Source: Halorientalis sp. IM1011
GTDB lineage: Archaea; Halobacteriota; Halobacteria; Halobacteriales; Haloarculaceae
DNA: 64,000 bases
Reading direction: 5' to 3'
NCBI RefSeq assembly: GCF_001989615.1
Contig: NZ_CP019067.1
Span: 1,488,001-1,552,000 of the forward strand
Shown: piece by piece, positions 24,220-32,865 of the stretch
Layout: each line of letters begins with the position of its first letter
Numbering within the stretch: position 1 is the stretch's first letter
Program-made: the position numbers and the translations under genes
Notes under the pieces: model-generated
The model's input: the letters and a program-made list of their open reading frames with translations, nothing else
Databases searched by the model: none
Told to the model about the DNA's origin: nothing

Positions 24220-25482
24220 GTGGCGGACGACTACGTGTATCGGACGGCGATCACTCGTCTCGAGGTCTCCGACGAGCAGCGTGTGCGGCTCGAAGAGACG
24301 ATAGCCGAGTGGAAGCGCGGCTGTCAAATTGCGACGAATCTCGCGTGGAACCGGTGCCACGAGAAATCAGACGTTCAGTCACTCGCCTACGATACGCTGC
24401 GAGAACGAACCGACCTCGGGAGTCAACACGCGATTCTCGCCACACACCAGGCCGCACAGGCGATAACTGGCTGTATCGAGCGTAGGTCGAGAGGGGAGCA
24501 AACGAGCAAGCCGCGATTCACTGCGCCGACAGTGAAATACGATTCTCGGACGCTGACACTGTTCGACGACGAGACAGTGTCACTCAGTACGACCGAGAGT
24601 CGGATTCGCTGTCCGCTCGTCCTTCCGGAAGACGACGACGGGTTCCAGTGGCAATTCCTCGATTCGGAACGCTGGGAAGTGACCGAAAGCACGCTCACTG
24701 CCGACGGGGACGACTACTTCCTGCACCTCGGTTTTCGACGCCCGAAAACGGACGCACAACGGACCACCGCCGAGAACGGAACGGTTCTCGGGGTCGACCT
24801 CGGTGTCGAAAACATCGCTGTCACTAGCACCGCGCGGTTCTTTCCAGGTGGGGAGTTGAACCATACGCTCAGTGAATTCGAGGAGGCACGTGCTGGACTG
24901 CAGCGAACCGGGACCCGAAGTGCTCACCGAACGATCGAACAGGCGAGCGGTCGCCAACTCCGACGCGTTCGTGACGAGATGCATCGCGTCTCGAAAGGAA
25001 TCGTCACCGAAGCCGTCCGATACGACTGTGATCGCATCGTCTTCGAGGACCTCACACACATCCGAAAACGAACGGAGGGTGCGTGGGGGCACAGGTGGGC
25101 GTTCCGACAGCTCTACCAGTTCGTCGAGTACAAGGCTGAACGTCACGGTATCGAGGTCACACAGGTTGGGTCGGCCTATACGTCGAAACGGTGTGCCGAA
25201 TGTGGGTTCACGTCCGACGAGAACCGTCCGACTCGTGAGCACTTCGAGTGCCAGTCGTGTGGAACGGAAGCGAACGCGGATTACAACGCGGCGAAAACCG
25301 TTGGAATGCGGTACGTCCGTCGGGGCCAACAGTCGTCCCGGCGGACGGGCGATGGTCAACTCGCCCTGAAGTCCGGAACGGTGACACCGAACGGCGGATT
25401 TACCGCCTACCCCGACGGGTTCGAGGCCGAGTTCACGGACAAGCCCCAGTATGCTACCGCGCCACCATCAGATCCGGTCTGA
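24220..25482 (+). CDS. tnpB: RNA-guided nuclease TnpB of an IS200/IS605-type (IS1341-like) element
   Basis: A 420-residue TnpB with an intact RuvC core: D in GVDLGVENIAV (about residue 193), E in VFEDLTHIRKR (about 275), and the last D in NADYNAAK (about 353), with a CxxC...CxxC zinc ribbon (CAEC, CQSC) between the second and third. Such proteins cut DNA guided by an omega RNA made from the element's right end. No tnpA transposase is present, so the element is non-autonomous or domesticated. GTG start is fixed by the TATA box 27 bp upstream. All catalytic residues are kept. Confidence 0.93.
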   Translation: MADDYVYRTAITRLEVSDEQRVRLEETIAEWKRGCQIATNLAWNRCHEKSDVQSLAYDTLRERTDLGSQHAILATHQAAQAITGCIERRSRGEQTSKPRFTAPTVKYDSRTLTLFDDETVSLSTTESRIRCPLVLPEDDDGFQWQFLDSERWEVTESTLTADGDDYFLHLGFRRPKTDAQRTTAENGTVLGVDLGVENIAVTSTARFFPGGELNHTLSEFEEARAGLQRTGTRSAHRTIEQASGRQLRRVRDEMHRVSKGIVTEAVRYDCDRIVFEDLTHIRKRTEGAWGHRWAFRQLYQFVEYKAERHGIEVTQVGSAYTSKRCAECGFTSDENRPTREHFECQSCGTEANADYNAAKTVGMRYVRRGQQSSRRTGDGQLALKSGTVTPNGGFTAYPDGFEAEFTDKPQYATAPPSDPV

Positions 25483-25509
25483 TGGGAACCGGCGGGCGGA
25501 ACTGTGGCA

Positions 25510-25560
25510 GTTGATATTCCGGCCTAGACTCTTCCGCGATATCAACCACCCGAGGAGTCT
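25510..25560 (+). ncRNA. Candidate right end/omega RNA 3' part of the TnpB element
   Basis: Just after tnpB lie two overlapping, mutually exclusive stem-loops: GTTGATAT/ATATCAAC (25510-25517 with 25539-25546; 21-nt loop) and AGACTC/GAGTCT (25526-25531 with 25555-25560). Right-end hairpins in this position form the scaffold of the omega RNA in known TnpB systems, with the guide immediately downstream. The exact element boundary is not determined here. Confidence 0.4.
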
Positions 25561-25795
25561 TCCGTCCCCCAGATAGACCACGGTGCTACCGACTTGAGCC
25601 GCCGCGGCACCACCCTCGTGCGGACGACTATCCCGCACAGTTCGAGGCGCGTCTGTGTCACGACGCGGCCCCGTACCGGACCGGGGCGTGAGTTCCAGAC
25701 TCCTCTCACCCACCCAACTTTTCATCCCTGATAATCGGGCGCAAGATATTTTACCCATCCGCGCCTATCCGGTAGTAGGCACCAACACGGTGCCA

Positions 25796-25829
25796 CCCCC
25801 ACCCCCCACCCCCACCGATCCCCCACCCC
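25796..25829 (-). other. G-quadruplex-type tract upstream of aceA
   Basis: Five runs of 4-6 cytosines, separated mostly by a single A, on the plus strand; the minus strand therefore reads as five G-runs with short loops, well above the usual four-run quadruplex pattern. It lies about 480 bp before aceA. Confidence 0.5.
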
Positions 25830-26306
25830 TTTCTACTTCGACGCTACACCCCCGAGCGATAGCTGTGTGCGCTGATCCGCCCGGATCGACGATCCCGCCG
25901 AGTTCCCGTGCTAGAGAACCACAGTCCATTATATTCGTTAGTTCGCTCTAGGATCCGGAATGCGATTAAAGAGTTTTAACATTATAGACCATAACATTTT
26001 TCTGCTGATGTATGCTCGTGACGGATGCGTACGAACAGACACCGCGAAACGCGGGCGGAGTTCAATGCTACCGGACACGATCCCTCGTAGATACCAGTCG
26101 TCAGCCGCTGTCGGCACGTGGGTCCAGCGGGTGGTTCGCGCCGTCGCTGGTCCTCGGAGTGGGGTCGACCGACTGGCCCTGCGCCGGGTCGTCGACGGTA
26201 CTGGAACTCCCTCGCGCGGTTCTCGGGCGGTTCCTGGGTCCCGCCGTCCGCGAGCCGTTTCGACAGAGATAAACCGATTCTACTGGAGGACCTACACGCA
26301 ATAACC

Positions 26307-27374
26307 ATGGCACACGATTCAGATGGGGACGACCCCGTTGCGAGCAACGTCAACACGACAGAACCGTTCCTTCGCGACGTCGACAACAAGAAGGCACGCG
26401 AACTGCGCGAGCAGCTGAACAACGAAGACTTCGTCTTCGCACCCGGTATCTACCACGCGCTCGACGCCCGACTGGCCGAGATGGCCGGTCTGGACGCCGC
26501 GTACATGTCGGGCTACTCGACGGTCCTGGGCCAGTTCGGCTTCCCGGACCTCGAGATGGTCGACATGCGCGAGATGGTCGAGAACGCAAAGCGCATCGTC
26601 GAGGCGACGGACCTGCCCGTCATCGCGGACTGTGACACCGGCTACGGTGGCATCCACAACGTCCGCCGCGCGGTCCGAGAATACGAGAAGGTCGGCGTCG
26701 CTGCGGTCCACATCGAGGACCAGACGACGCCCAAGCGCTGCGGTCACATCGCCGGCAAGAAGATCGTCTCCCGCGAAGACGCCAAGGCCCGCTTCGAGGC
26801 CGCCGTCGACGCGAAGCAGGACGAGGACACGATCATCATCGCCCGGACCGACGCCTACGGTTCCTCCAACGGTGACTGGGAGGAACACCTCGAGCGCGGT
26901 CGGATGTACGCCGACGCCGGCGTCGACCTGGTCTGGCCCGAGATGCCCGACCCGTCCCGCGAGGACGCCGTCAACTACGCCGAGACCATCCACGAGACCC
27001 ACCCCGACCTGAAGCTGGCCTTCAACTACTCCAGCTCCTTCGCCTGGTCCGAGGAAGAGGACCCGCTCACGTTCCAGGAACTGGGCGACCTCGGCTACAA
27101 GTACCAGTTCATCACCCTGTACGCCCTGCACTCGGGCGCACACGCGGTCTACGAGGACATGGTCAACATCGCCGAGAACGACGAAGAAGCCCAGTGGGAC
27201 CTCGAGGACCGCTACCTGGGCCACGAGACCGAGAGCCACCACGAGCTCTCCTTCGTCCCGCGCTTCCAGAACATCGAAGCCAAGTTCGACCCCGAGGCCA
27301 AGAAGCGCCAGGAAGAGTCCGCCGGCTTCAGCGACGACGAGGAAGACGCGGTCATCAGCTCCGACCAGGACTGA
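26307..27374 (+). CDS. aceA: Isocitrate lyase
   Basis: First enzyme of the glyoxylate bypass: isocitrate to succinate plus glyoxylate. The 355-residue protein has the catalytic loop KRCGHIAGK (about residues 143-151, with the active cysteine), the metal site DCDTGYGG and the RTDAYG strand. It is the short haloarchaeal form. ATG at 26307 was chosen because sequence upstream is non-coding. The acidic C-terminal tail (DDEEDAV) is typical of halophiles. Malate synthase lies 1.9 kb downstream on the same strand, with two regulatory-type genes between. Confidence 0.95.
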   Translation: MAHDSDGDDPVASNVNTTEPFLRDVDNKKARELREQLNNEDFVFAPGIYHALDARLAEMAGLDAAYMSGYSTVLGQFGFPDLEMVDMREMVENAKRIVEATDLPVIADCDTGYGGIHNVRRAVREYEKVGVAAVHIEDQTTPKRCGHIAGKKIVSREDAKARFEAAVDAKQDEDTIIIARTDAYGSSNGDWEEHLERGRMYADAGVDLVWPEMPDPSREDAVNYAETIHETHPDLKLAFNYSSSFAWSEEEDPLTFQELGDLGYKYQFITLYALHSGAHAVYEDMVNIAENDEEAQWDLEDRYLGHETESHHELSFVPRFQNIEAKFDPEAKKRQEESAGFSDDEEDAVISSDQD

Positions 27375-27582
27375 TCGGCTACGCACCGCTTTTCTTTCGA
27401 CGCCTGCCGCGTAGCGACAGCGCCGCCATGGCAGGACCGCCTGGCTACAGCGACGCCCAGCGCCGCGTCTCGGTCGACACGGCGCGATAGCCGCGGCTCC
27501 CCGGTCGACCCTGGTTCGAAAAATCAGCGGCTCGCAGTCGCGAGTGGGGAAGTGACGCGCCGACCCCGACCCGCCGGGTCCG

Positions 27583-27765
27583 TCAGTCGTCGGCGGCCCG
27601 TTCGACGACGGTCACGACCACGTCCCAGTCGGGGTGGCCGTCGTCGCCGTCGACGTCCCAGCCGCCCTCGACCGCGATGCCGTTCTCGTGTGCCGTCCGC
27701 AGTAACTCGGTGAGCAACGTCTCGAACGTCGTCTCGTCGGTGACGTTCAGTTGTGGGTCCTCCAT
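27583..27765 (-). CDS. Small acidic conserved protein
   Basis: A 60-residue protein (from ATG 27765, preceded by GTGAGGA as a ribosome-binding site) with a helical N-terminal part (ETLLTELLRTAHENGI) and an acidic beta-like end. A longer reading from a TTG at 27846 would add HRFCRSHC, a possible HxxCxxHC metal site; that start is weak but the extension cannot be dismissed. No family known. It is opposite to aceA and the HTH gene that follow on the plus strand. Confidence 0.5.
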   Translation of the reverse strand: MEDPQLNVTDETTFETLLTELLRTAHENGIAVEGGWDVDGDDGHPDWDVVVTVVERAADD

Positions 27766-27895
27766 GATGTCCTCACGGGGTATGCAGTGACTTCGGCAGA
27801 ACCGGTGCCCCGTGTCGCCCGGCGCGAGGTCCGTAGCAGTGTACAATCGCCGTACCCGATCATATGGGGCCCCGACTTAATAACCCCGGGATAAA

Positions 27896-28009
27896 CTTGG
27901 TATACCATGGTCACCCCACCAACCCGGGCGCTATCCCCGATTTCGTGTAGAGAATATTAAAAAAATCAGGGATTGCTTATGGCTGGGCCGTGTAGCCTCG
28001 TATACCAAG
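27896..28009. promoter_or_regulatory. Paired 10-bp inverted sites upstream of the Bat-like regulator
   Basis: CTTGGTATAC at 27896-27905 and its exact reverse complement GTATACCAAG at 28000-28009. The left copy also sits in the palindrome TGGTATACCA (27898-27907). A TATA-like AATATTAAA lies between at about 27953-27961. Two matching sites around a promoter suggest looping or auto-regulation. Confidence 0.45.
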
Positions 28010-28058
28010 GCAGCCACATTTGACCCCGGAACAAGAACCAGCAGACACTGAACGGTTC

Positions 28059-28718
28059 ATGAGTGTCATCGTGGAGATGGAAGTCGTCGCGAGTGATTTC
28101 GAGCTGGGTCGCATCCTCGATATCGTCCCCGGTGTGCGGATCGAGGTGGAAACGATGGTACCCGCCGGAGAGCGAGCGGTGCCGCTGTTCTGGGTCTACG
28201 ACGGTGACCAGAACTCCTTCGAGTCCCGCGTCCAGGACCACCCGGCCGTCGACGCGGTCACAGAGATCGACGTGTTCGAGGATCGCACGCTGTACGCCAT
28301 CGACTGGAACGTCGAGTTCGACCACTTCTTCGGCGCGATCGTCGAGAACGACGGGCACGTCCTGGCCGCGACGGGCCACAGTGACGCCTGGCAGTTCGAG
28401 CTCCGGTTTCCCGGCCACGATAGCCTGTCGACGTTCCGGGAGTCACTGGACGACGCCCGAATCAGCTTCGAGGTGATCCGGGTGTACAACCCTACCCGAC
28501 CCGACGCCGGGCCGTGGTTCGGCCTGACGCCGACCCAGCGGGAGGCGCTGGTGCTCGCCGTCGAGTCCGGCTACTACGACATCCCCCGGACCTGCACCAC
28601 CGTGGAACTGGCCGAGAAACTGGACATCTCCGATCAGGCCGTGACCGAACGGCTTCGCCGGGCCATCGTCAACCTCGTCGACCACTCGCTGCTGGTGTCC
28701 GGGGACGATGGCGACTGA
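28059..28718 (+). CDS. Bat-type HTH-10 transcription regulator
   Basis: A 219-residue protein of the haloarchaeal bacterio-opsin activator-like family: an N-terminal GAF-less sensory half (begins MSVIVEMEV, a common family start) and a C-terminal HTH-10 DNA-binding domain (LTPTQREALVLAVESGYYDIP ... LDISDQAVTERLRRA, about residues 150-212). Such proteins usually regulate neighbouring operons. It lies between aceA and aceB, so glyoxylate-bypass control is the natural guess. The ATG at 28059 is preferred over a TTG at 28020. Confidence 0.85.
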   Translation: MSVIVEMEVVASDFELGRILDIVPGVRIEVETMVPAGERAVPLFWVYDGDQNSFESRVQDHPAVDAVTEIDVFEDRTLYAIDWNVEFDHFFGAIVENDGHVLAATGHSDAWQFELRFPGHDSLSTFRESLDDARISFEVIRVYNPTRPDAGPWFGLTPTQREALVLAVESGYYDIPRTCTTVELAEKLDISDQAVTERLRRAIVNLVDHSLLVSGDDGD

Positions 28719-28816
28719 GATCCGTCCGCGCCGGTACGGTGGCGGCCTCCACCGGGTGCATGGTCGACCATGCGCCGGTTACAACCGGTTCTGGGTCGAT
28801 AGTCGATTGCACACGA

Positions 28817-29173
28817 ATGACTCCCAGGGAATACGAGAGCGACGGTCGTGGACTGGATAGTACAGCCGACCCGTCGTTCGACAGGTGGCTCGAACTGCTC
28901 GCACACAGGGATCGCCGCCTGGTACTCTCGACGCTCGCCGAGAACGGCGACGAGAGGATCCCTGTCAGCGTCCTGAGCGACGAGGTGGCCCGCGAACGGG
29001 GGGACGACGTGAACCCGGAGGCGGTCCTGATCGACCTCCACCACGTCCACCTGCCGAAGCTCAGTCGCGAGGATATTATCGAGTACGACCCCGAGGAGTC
29101 ACTGGTGACCTACCGAGGCCACGACGGACTCGAACGGTGTCTGCGCGCCGTCCAGGACGCGGCAGCCGACTGA
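28817..29173 (+). CDS. DUF7344-type winged-helix-like protein
   Basis: A 118-residue protein with one helix-turn-helix-like domain: FDRWLELLAHRDRRLVLSTLAEN begins a helical half, followed by LHHVHLPKLSREDIIEYD, the pattern shared by haloarchaeal DUF7344 proteins thought to bind DNA. It sits 93 bp before aceB on the same strand. A role in regulating aceB, alone or with the HTH-10 protein, is possible. Confidence 0.7.
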   Translation: MTPREYESDGRGLDSTADPSFDRWLELLAHRDRRLVLSTLAENGDERIPVSVLSDEVARERGDDVNPEAVLIDLHHVHLPKLSREDIIEYDPEESLVTYRGHDGLERCLRAVQDAAAD

Positions 29174-29225
29174 CCCCCGCCGGACAGTAGCCACCCGAAC
29201 GGCCGGCTCTCGACTCGATTCGGCC

Positions 29226-29232
29226 AGCTTTA
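29226..29232 (+). promoter_or_regulatory. TATA-like box of aceB
   Basis: CTTTAAG centred about 28 bp before the GTG at 29257 and 37 bp before the ATG at 29266. The transcript would be leaderless or have a 9-nt leader. Confidence 0.45.
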
Positions 29233-29265
29233 AGAGCCGCGGAGTAATCTCTGCGAGTGACTACA

Positions 29266-30579
29266 ATGACTGCAATCGACACGCGTCTCCACGACCGAAA
29301 GTTCGTGCGGACGTTCTTCACGACACCGACGGCGGAGAAGGGGGTCGACGACTCGGCGAAGAAGCTCCGAAGCGCCATCGGCCTGCGCGGCATGCAGGCC
29401 CCGGACGTGTGGGTCCCGGACAACGAGGACGCCACCGCGCCCAACATGCGCGATGAGGGTGCCGAGAACATCGCCGAGGTCGTCGCCGAGGAGGGCGAGG
29501 AGTTCCCCGGCGAGATCCACCCCCGCGTCGTCTGGCACCGCGACAGCCCCAGCACGCGCTACAAGGGCTTCCAGCACATGCTCGAGATCGCCGACCCCGA
29601 GAACGGTGCCGTCGAGAACATCGACGGGTTCGTCATCCCGGAAGTCGGCGACATCGACGACTGGAAGAAGGCCGACGAGTTCATCACGATCGTCGAGAAC
29701 GAGTACGGTCTCGAAGAGGGCAGCCTCGCCATGTCCGTCATCATCGAGTCCGGCTCCGCCGAACTCGCGATGGGCAAGCTCCGCGAGGAGATGGGCAAGG
29801 CCGACAACAACCTCGAACGCCTGTTCCTGCTGGTCGACGGTGAGGTCGACTACACCAAGGACATGCGCGCCATCACGCCGACCGGCGGCCTCCCCGAGTG
29901 GAAGGAACTCCGCCACAACACCTCCCGCGCGGCCAGCGCCGCCGGCTGCATCTCCGTGGACGGTCCCTACGACGACATCCGCGACGTCGACGGCTACCAC
30001 GAGCGCATCACCGCCAACAACGCGATGGGCATGCTCGGCATCTGGTCGCTGACGCCCGGACAGGTCGTCGAAGCCAACAAGAGCCCGCTCCCGCCGGAAG
30101 AGGGCTACTGGGTCATCGACGCCGACGGTCGCGAAGTGGAACTCGACAGCCAGGACGGCGTCGAGGTCTACAGCGGCGACCGGATCGAACTCGAGGAAGA
30201 GGACGGCGGCTACGAACTCGAAGTCGGCAGCGACGAGATCTTCGTCGAGTCCGAGGAGGAACTCGCCGACGAACTGCTCGACCTCGTGGACTACGTCCCG
30301 AGCATGGACGACATCGTCGACTCCATGGAGGAGTTCGAGGCGGCCAAGGAGGCCGGCAAGGGCGCGATCGCGATGACCCGCGCGGCCACCGTCGAGATCG
30401 ACGGGATCCAGGTCGACGTCTCCAGCGACCGCATGTGGGACGAAGCGACCTACCAGGCGCTGATGACGCCGGTCAAGCTGTTCCAGGACGTCTACGAGAA
30501 CCGTCCGGACCAGCACGACGACCTCGCGGACCTGTACAGCGAGGACGTCGTCGAGCGCGCGATGGACGTCGGCAACTGA
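29266..30579 (+). CDS. aceB: Malate synthase (haloarchaeal type)
   Basis: Condenses glyoxylate with acetyl-CoA to malate. The 437-residue protein starts with the family stretch RKFVRTFFTTPTA and has QAPDVWVPDNEDATAP, an acidic metal-site motif; it belongs to the haloarchaeal malate synthase group, shorter than the bacterial A and G forms and with part of its sequence resembling HpcH/citrate-lyase-beta TIM barrels. The stretch of about residues 280-350 is very acidic. GTG at 29257 is an alternative start. A run of T (30597-30602) follows as a probable terminator. Confidence 0.93.
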   Translation: MTAIDTRLHDRKFVRTFFTTPTAEKGVDDSAKKLRSAIGLRGMQAPDVWVPDNEDATAPNMRDEGAENIAEVVAEEGEEFPGEIHPRVVWHRDSPSTRYKGFQHMLEIADPENGAVENIDGFVIPEVGDIDDWKKADEFITIVENEYGLEEGSLAMSVIIESGSAELAMGKLREEMGKADNNLERLFLLVDGEVDYTKDMRAITPTGGLPEWKELRHNTSRAASAAGCISVDGPYDDIRDVDGYHERITANNAMGMLGIWSLTPGQVVEANKSPLPPEEGYWVIDADGREVELDSQDGVEVYSGDRIELEEEDGGYELEVGSDEIFVESEEELADELLDLVDYVPSMDDIVDSMEEFEAAKEAGKGAIAMTRAATVEIDGIQVDVSSDRMWDEATYQALMTPVKLFQDVYENRPDQHDDLADLYSEDVVERAMDVGN

Positions 30580-30596
30580 CGCAACAGCCACACTCG

Positions 30597-30602
30597 TTTT
30601 TT
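30597..30602 (+). terminator. T-run terminator after aceB
   Basis: Six consecutive T, 18 bp beyond the aceB stop, with no strong hairpin; fits archaeal poly-T termination. Confidence 0.4.
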
Positions 30603-30672
30603 GGCGCGTAGATCACCGGTCTACCCGCAGGTAGGGCTAGTGTTTTTACCCGTGGTGGCACATCACACACCC

Positions 30673-31335
30673 ATGAAGTTCGTCATCGTCGGCTACGGCC
30701 GGGTCGGGATGCGCACTGCACGGACCCTCCAGTCCGAGGGCCACGAGGTCATCATCGTCGAGCGCGACCACGACAAGATCGCCCGCGCCGAGTCCGAGGG
30801 GTTCGCGGTCGTCGAGGGCGACGGCGCCGAGGAGGACGTGCTGGACGCGGCCGAAGTCGCCGACGCCGACGCCATCGCCGCGCTCACGGGTGACCTCAAC
30901 ACGAACTTCGCGGCCTGTATGGTCGGGAAACACAACGGCTGTCGCACGGTCTTGCGCATCGACGAGGACTACCGCGAGGAGATCTACGAGAAGTACGCCG
31001 AGGACGTCGACGAGATCATCTACCCCGAACGGCTCGGGGCCGCCGGGGCCAAGACCGCTCTGCTGGGCGGGGACTTCAACGTCCTCGCGGACATCACCGA
31101 GCAACTCTCGGCGGCCAGCGTGCAGATCCCGGAGGGCTCGCCGATGATCGGCAAACGCGTCGTGGAGATCGACCTCCCCGCAGACGCCCGCGTCTACGCC
31201 CACGGTCGCGCGAACGAACCCATGACGATCCCGCTCCCCCAGACCGCGATCCAGGCGGGCGACAGCGTCGCCCTGATCTCACATCCCGACTCGCTGGCGG
31301 CCGCTCGCGAACAACTGCGCGGCGAGAGCGCCTGA
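30673..31335 (+). CDS. trkA: Trk potassium uptake regulatory protein TrkA
   Basis: A 220-residue cytosolic gating subunit of Trk/Ktr K+ channels. RCK-N Rossmann domain starts VIVGYGRVGMRTA (GxGxxG) with an acidic residue after the second strand (IIVERD), so it binds NAD(H) or ATP, and an RCK-C domain (about 135-220) follows. ATG at 30673. No trkH channel gene is adjacent; it may serve a channel elsewhere. Haloarchaea keep molar K+ and hold several TrkA copies. Confidence 0.92.
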   Translation: MKFVIVGYGRVGMRTARTLQSEGHEVIIVERDHDKIARAESEGFAVVEGDGAEEDVLDAAEVADADAIAALTGDLNTNFAACMVGKHNGCRTVLRIDEDYREEIYEKYAEDVDEIIYPERLGAAGAKTALLGGDFNVLADITEQLSAASVQIPEGSPMIGKRVVEIDLPADARVYAHGRANEPMTIPLPQTAIQAGDSVALISHPDSLAAAREQLRGESA

Positions 31336-31634
31336 GCTATCGAAACGTTGGGAAAGGAAGTGGGGTGGGGTCAACGGTGTCCGGGCGCGCGATAGGATGG
31401 GAGACTGAGGCCGCCTGTGCGCGCCCTAATTTTCAGCAGGCCCGGGTATTACTTAAATTCGCGTCAGACATCCGTCACACGACCGCAGGACCGCAGGCAG
31501 GCGACGGCGTCACCTCGCCGGAACAGCGTCCGATACGCCGAGCGATCTAGCCGGTATCGGGTACGCGAGGCCACCCGCGAAACCCCGGACAGTTGCTGGC
31601 AACGCTGATATACCGGCAGTTCCGAAGGCGTGTC
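31336..31634 (+). other. Intergenic region upstream of the MOT1-like permease
   Basis: No gene seen. It contains an AT-rich ATTACTTAAATT patch (about 31448-31459), which is a possible promoter for a short RNA, and the GATATAC box (31607-31613) 25 bp before the permease GTG. No known riboswitch fold was recognised. Confidence 0.4.
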
Positions 31635-32723
31635 GTGGCCGTTTCGACCGTCGAACGCGTCAGTGAACGGTTGCCCGTCGCCGTCGGAGAGCTGACGGGC
31701 GCGCTAGGGGATTCGGTTACGGTGTTGCCCCTCGTGGTCGCGCTGGGGGCACTGACCCCCGCCTCGCTGCCCCACGTACTCGTCGGGTTCGGCGTCTTTC
31801 AGATCGTCTGGGGGGTGCGCTATGGGCTCCCGCTCTCGGTCGAGCCCATGAAGGCGTTGGCGGGGCTGGCCATCGCCGGCGCGCTGACCTACGGCGAACT
31901 CGTCGCCGCGGGCCTGCTTGCGGGAGGTGTCCTGCTCGTCGTCGGCGCGACGGGGACGCTCTCCCGACTCCAGACAGTCGTGGGCCGTCCGGTGATCCGC
32001 GGCGTGCAGTTCGCCGTCGCCCTCCTGCTCGCCCAGGCCGGCCTCGACCTCGCGCTGGGCGATCCGGGTGTGGCGGTCGTCGGTGCCGCCCTCGCGGGGC
32101 TGGTCGCTCTCGCCGGCTACCGCCGGGCCGCCGCGCTGGTCGTCCTCGCCGCCGGCACCGTCTGGACCGCGGTCGTCGCCGGCGTACCAACACCAGTACT
32201 TCCCTCCCTCGCCATCTTCCCGACCGGCGGCCCCGCACTCACCGTCGGGGCGGTCGAGGGGACGCTCGCGCAACTGGCGATGACCGTCGGCAACGCCGCG
32301 GTCGCGACCTCGCTGCTCTGTGCCGACCTCTTCGACCGCGATGTCTCGCCCGACCGCCTCGCCCGGAGCATGGGCGGGATGTCGCTGGCCGCCGTACCCC
32401 TCGGCGGCCTGCCGATGTGTCACGGCAGCGGCGGCCTCGCCGGGAAGTACGCCTTCGGCGCACGCTCCGGGACCGCCAACGTCGTCCTCGGTGTTCTCTA
32501 TCTCGCCGGCGCGCTGGTGGCTGGCCTCTTCCTGTCCTTCCCGATGGCACTTCTCGGAACCCTGCTCGCCGTCGTCGCCGTGTCGCTCGCCCGGGTCGCG
32601 CTGGACACCGACCACCTGCCGCTGGTGGGTGCGATCGGCCTGCTCGCCGTCGCGACCAACGTCGGCGTCGCCTTCCTTTTCGGACTCGGCTACTGGCTCG
32701 CCCGAGAACGCTGGCTCGCGTAA
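31635..32723 (+). CDS. MOT1-family (SulP-like) molybdate/sulfate permease
   Basis: A 362-residue transporter with about 10-11 membrane segments. Family signatures are clear: GELTGALGDSVTVLPLVVAL at the start, VEPMKALAGLAIAG, and PLGGLPMCHGSGGLAGKYAFGARSG in the second half. MOT1 proteins carry molybdate in plants, algae and some prokaryotes; sulfate or another oxyanion remains possible. The GTG at 31635 lies 25 bp from a TATA box, so a leaderless start; a TTG further upstream precedes the TATA box and is unlikely. Confidence 0.87.
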   Translation: MAVSTVERVSERLPVAVGELTGALGDSVTVLPLVVALGALTPASLPHVLVGFGVFQIVWGVRYGLPLSVEPMKALAGLAIAGALTYGELVAAGLLAGGVLLVVGATGTLSRLQTVVGRPVIRGVQFAVALLLAQAGLDLALGDPGVAVVGAALAGLVALAGYRRAAALVVLAAGTVWTAVVAGVPTPVLPSLAIFPTGGPALTVGAVEGTLAQLAMTVGNAAVATSLLCADLFDRDVSPDRLARSMGGMSLAAVPLGGLPMCHGSGGLAGKYAFGARSGTANVVLGVLYLAGALVAGLFLSFPMALLGTLLAVVAVSLARVALDTDHLPLVGAIGLLAVATNVGVAFLFGLGYWLARERWLA

Positions 32724-32760
32724 GCGGTGGGTTTTCGGCGCGTGCCCACCCACTTCAGGT

Positions 32761-32865
32761 ATGACCTGGGCGGCCCTGTTCGAGCGCGCCGACGAGTACG
32801 ACGTGACCGTCGAGACCGTCCGCGAGCGACTGGCGACGCGGCGGGAGGAGAGCGCGGATGAGTGA
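32761..32865 (+). CDS. 34-residue protein coupled to a PIN-like gene
   Basis: A short helical, charged protein (MTWAALFERADEYDVTV start) that overlaps the following PIN-like gene by 8 bp. The codon pattern is haloarchaeal and its size and coupling resemble the DNA-binding or toxin-neutralising small partner in VapBC-like pairs. No family known. An alternative is a leader peptide for the downstream gene. Confidence 0.55.
   Translation: MTWAALFERADEYDVTVETVRERLATRREESADE

Larger units (their letters stand above)
25483..26306. other. Long non-coding interval between tnpB and aceA
   Basis: About 820 bp without a credible gene. From left to right: the tnpB right-end hairpins (25510-25560), a C-rich G-quadruplex-type tract (25796-25829), an AT-rich patch with ATTAAAG and TTTTAACATTATA (about 25966-25985) and a weak TATA-like ATAAAC (about 26270-26275) about 35 bp before aceA. 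Short open frames here lack haloarchaeal codon pattern and start signals. Confidence 0.6.

Noticed and set aside
25960-26304. Possible small gene before aceA
   Set aside because: Starts in AT-rich promoter-like DNA, then becomes Arg/Ser-rich; no ribosome site, no family and poor codon pattern.
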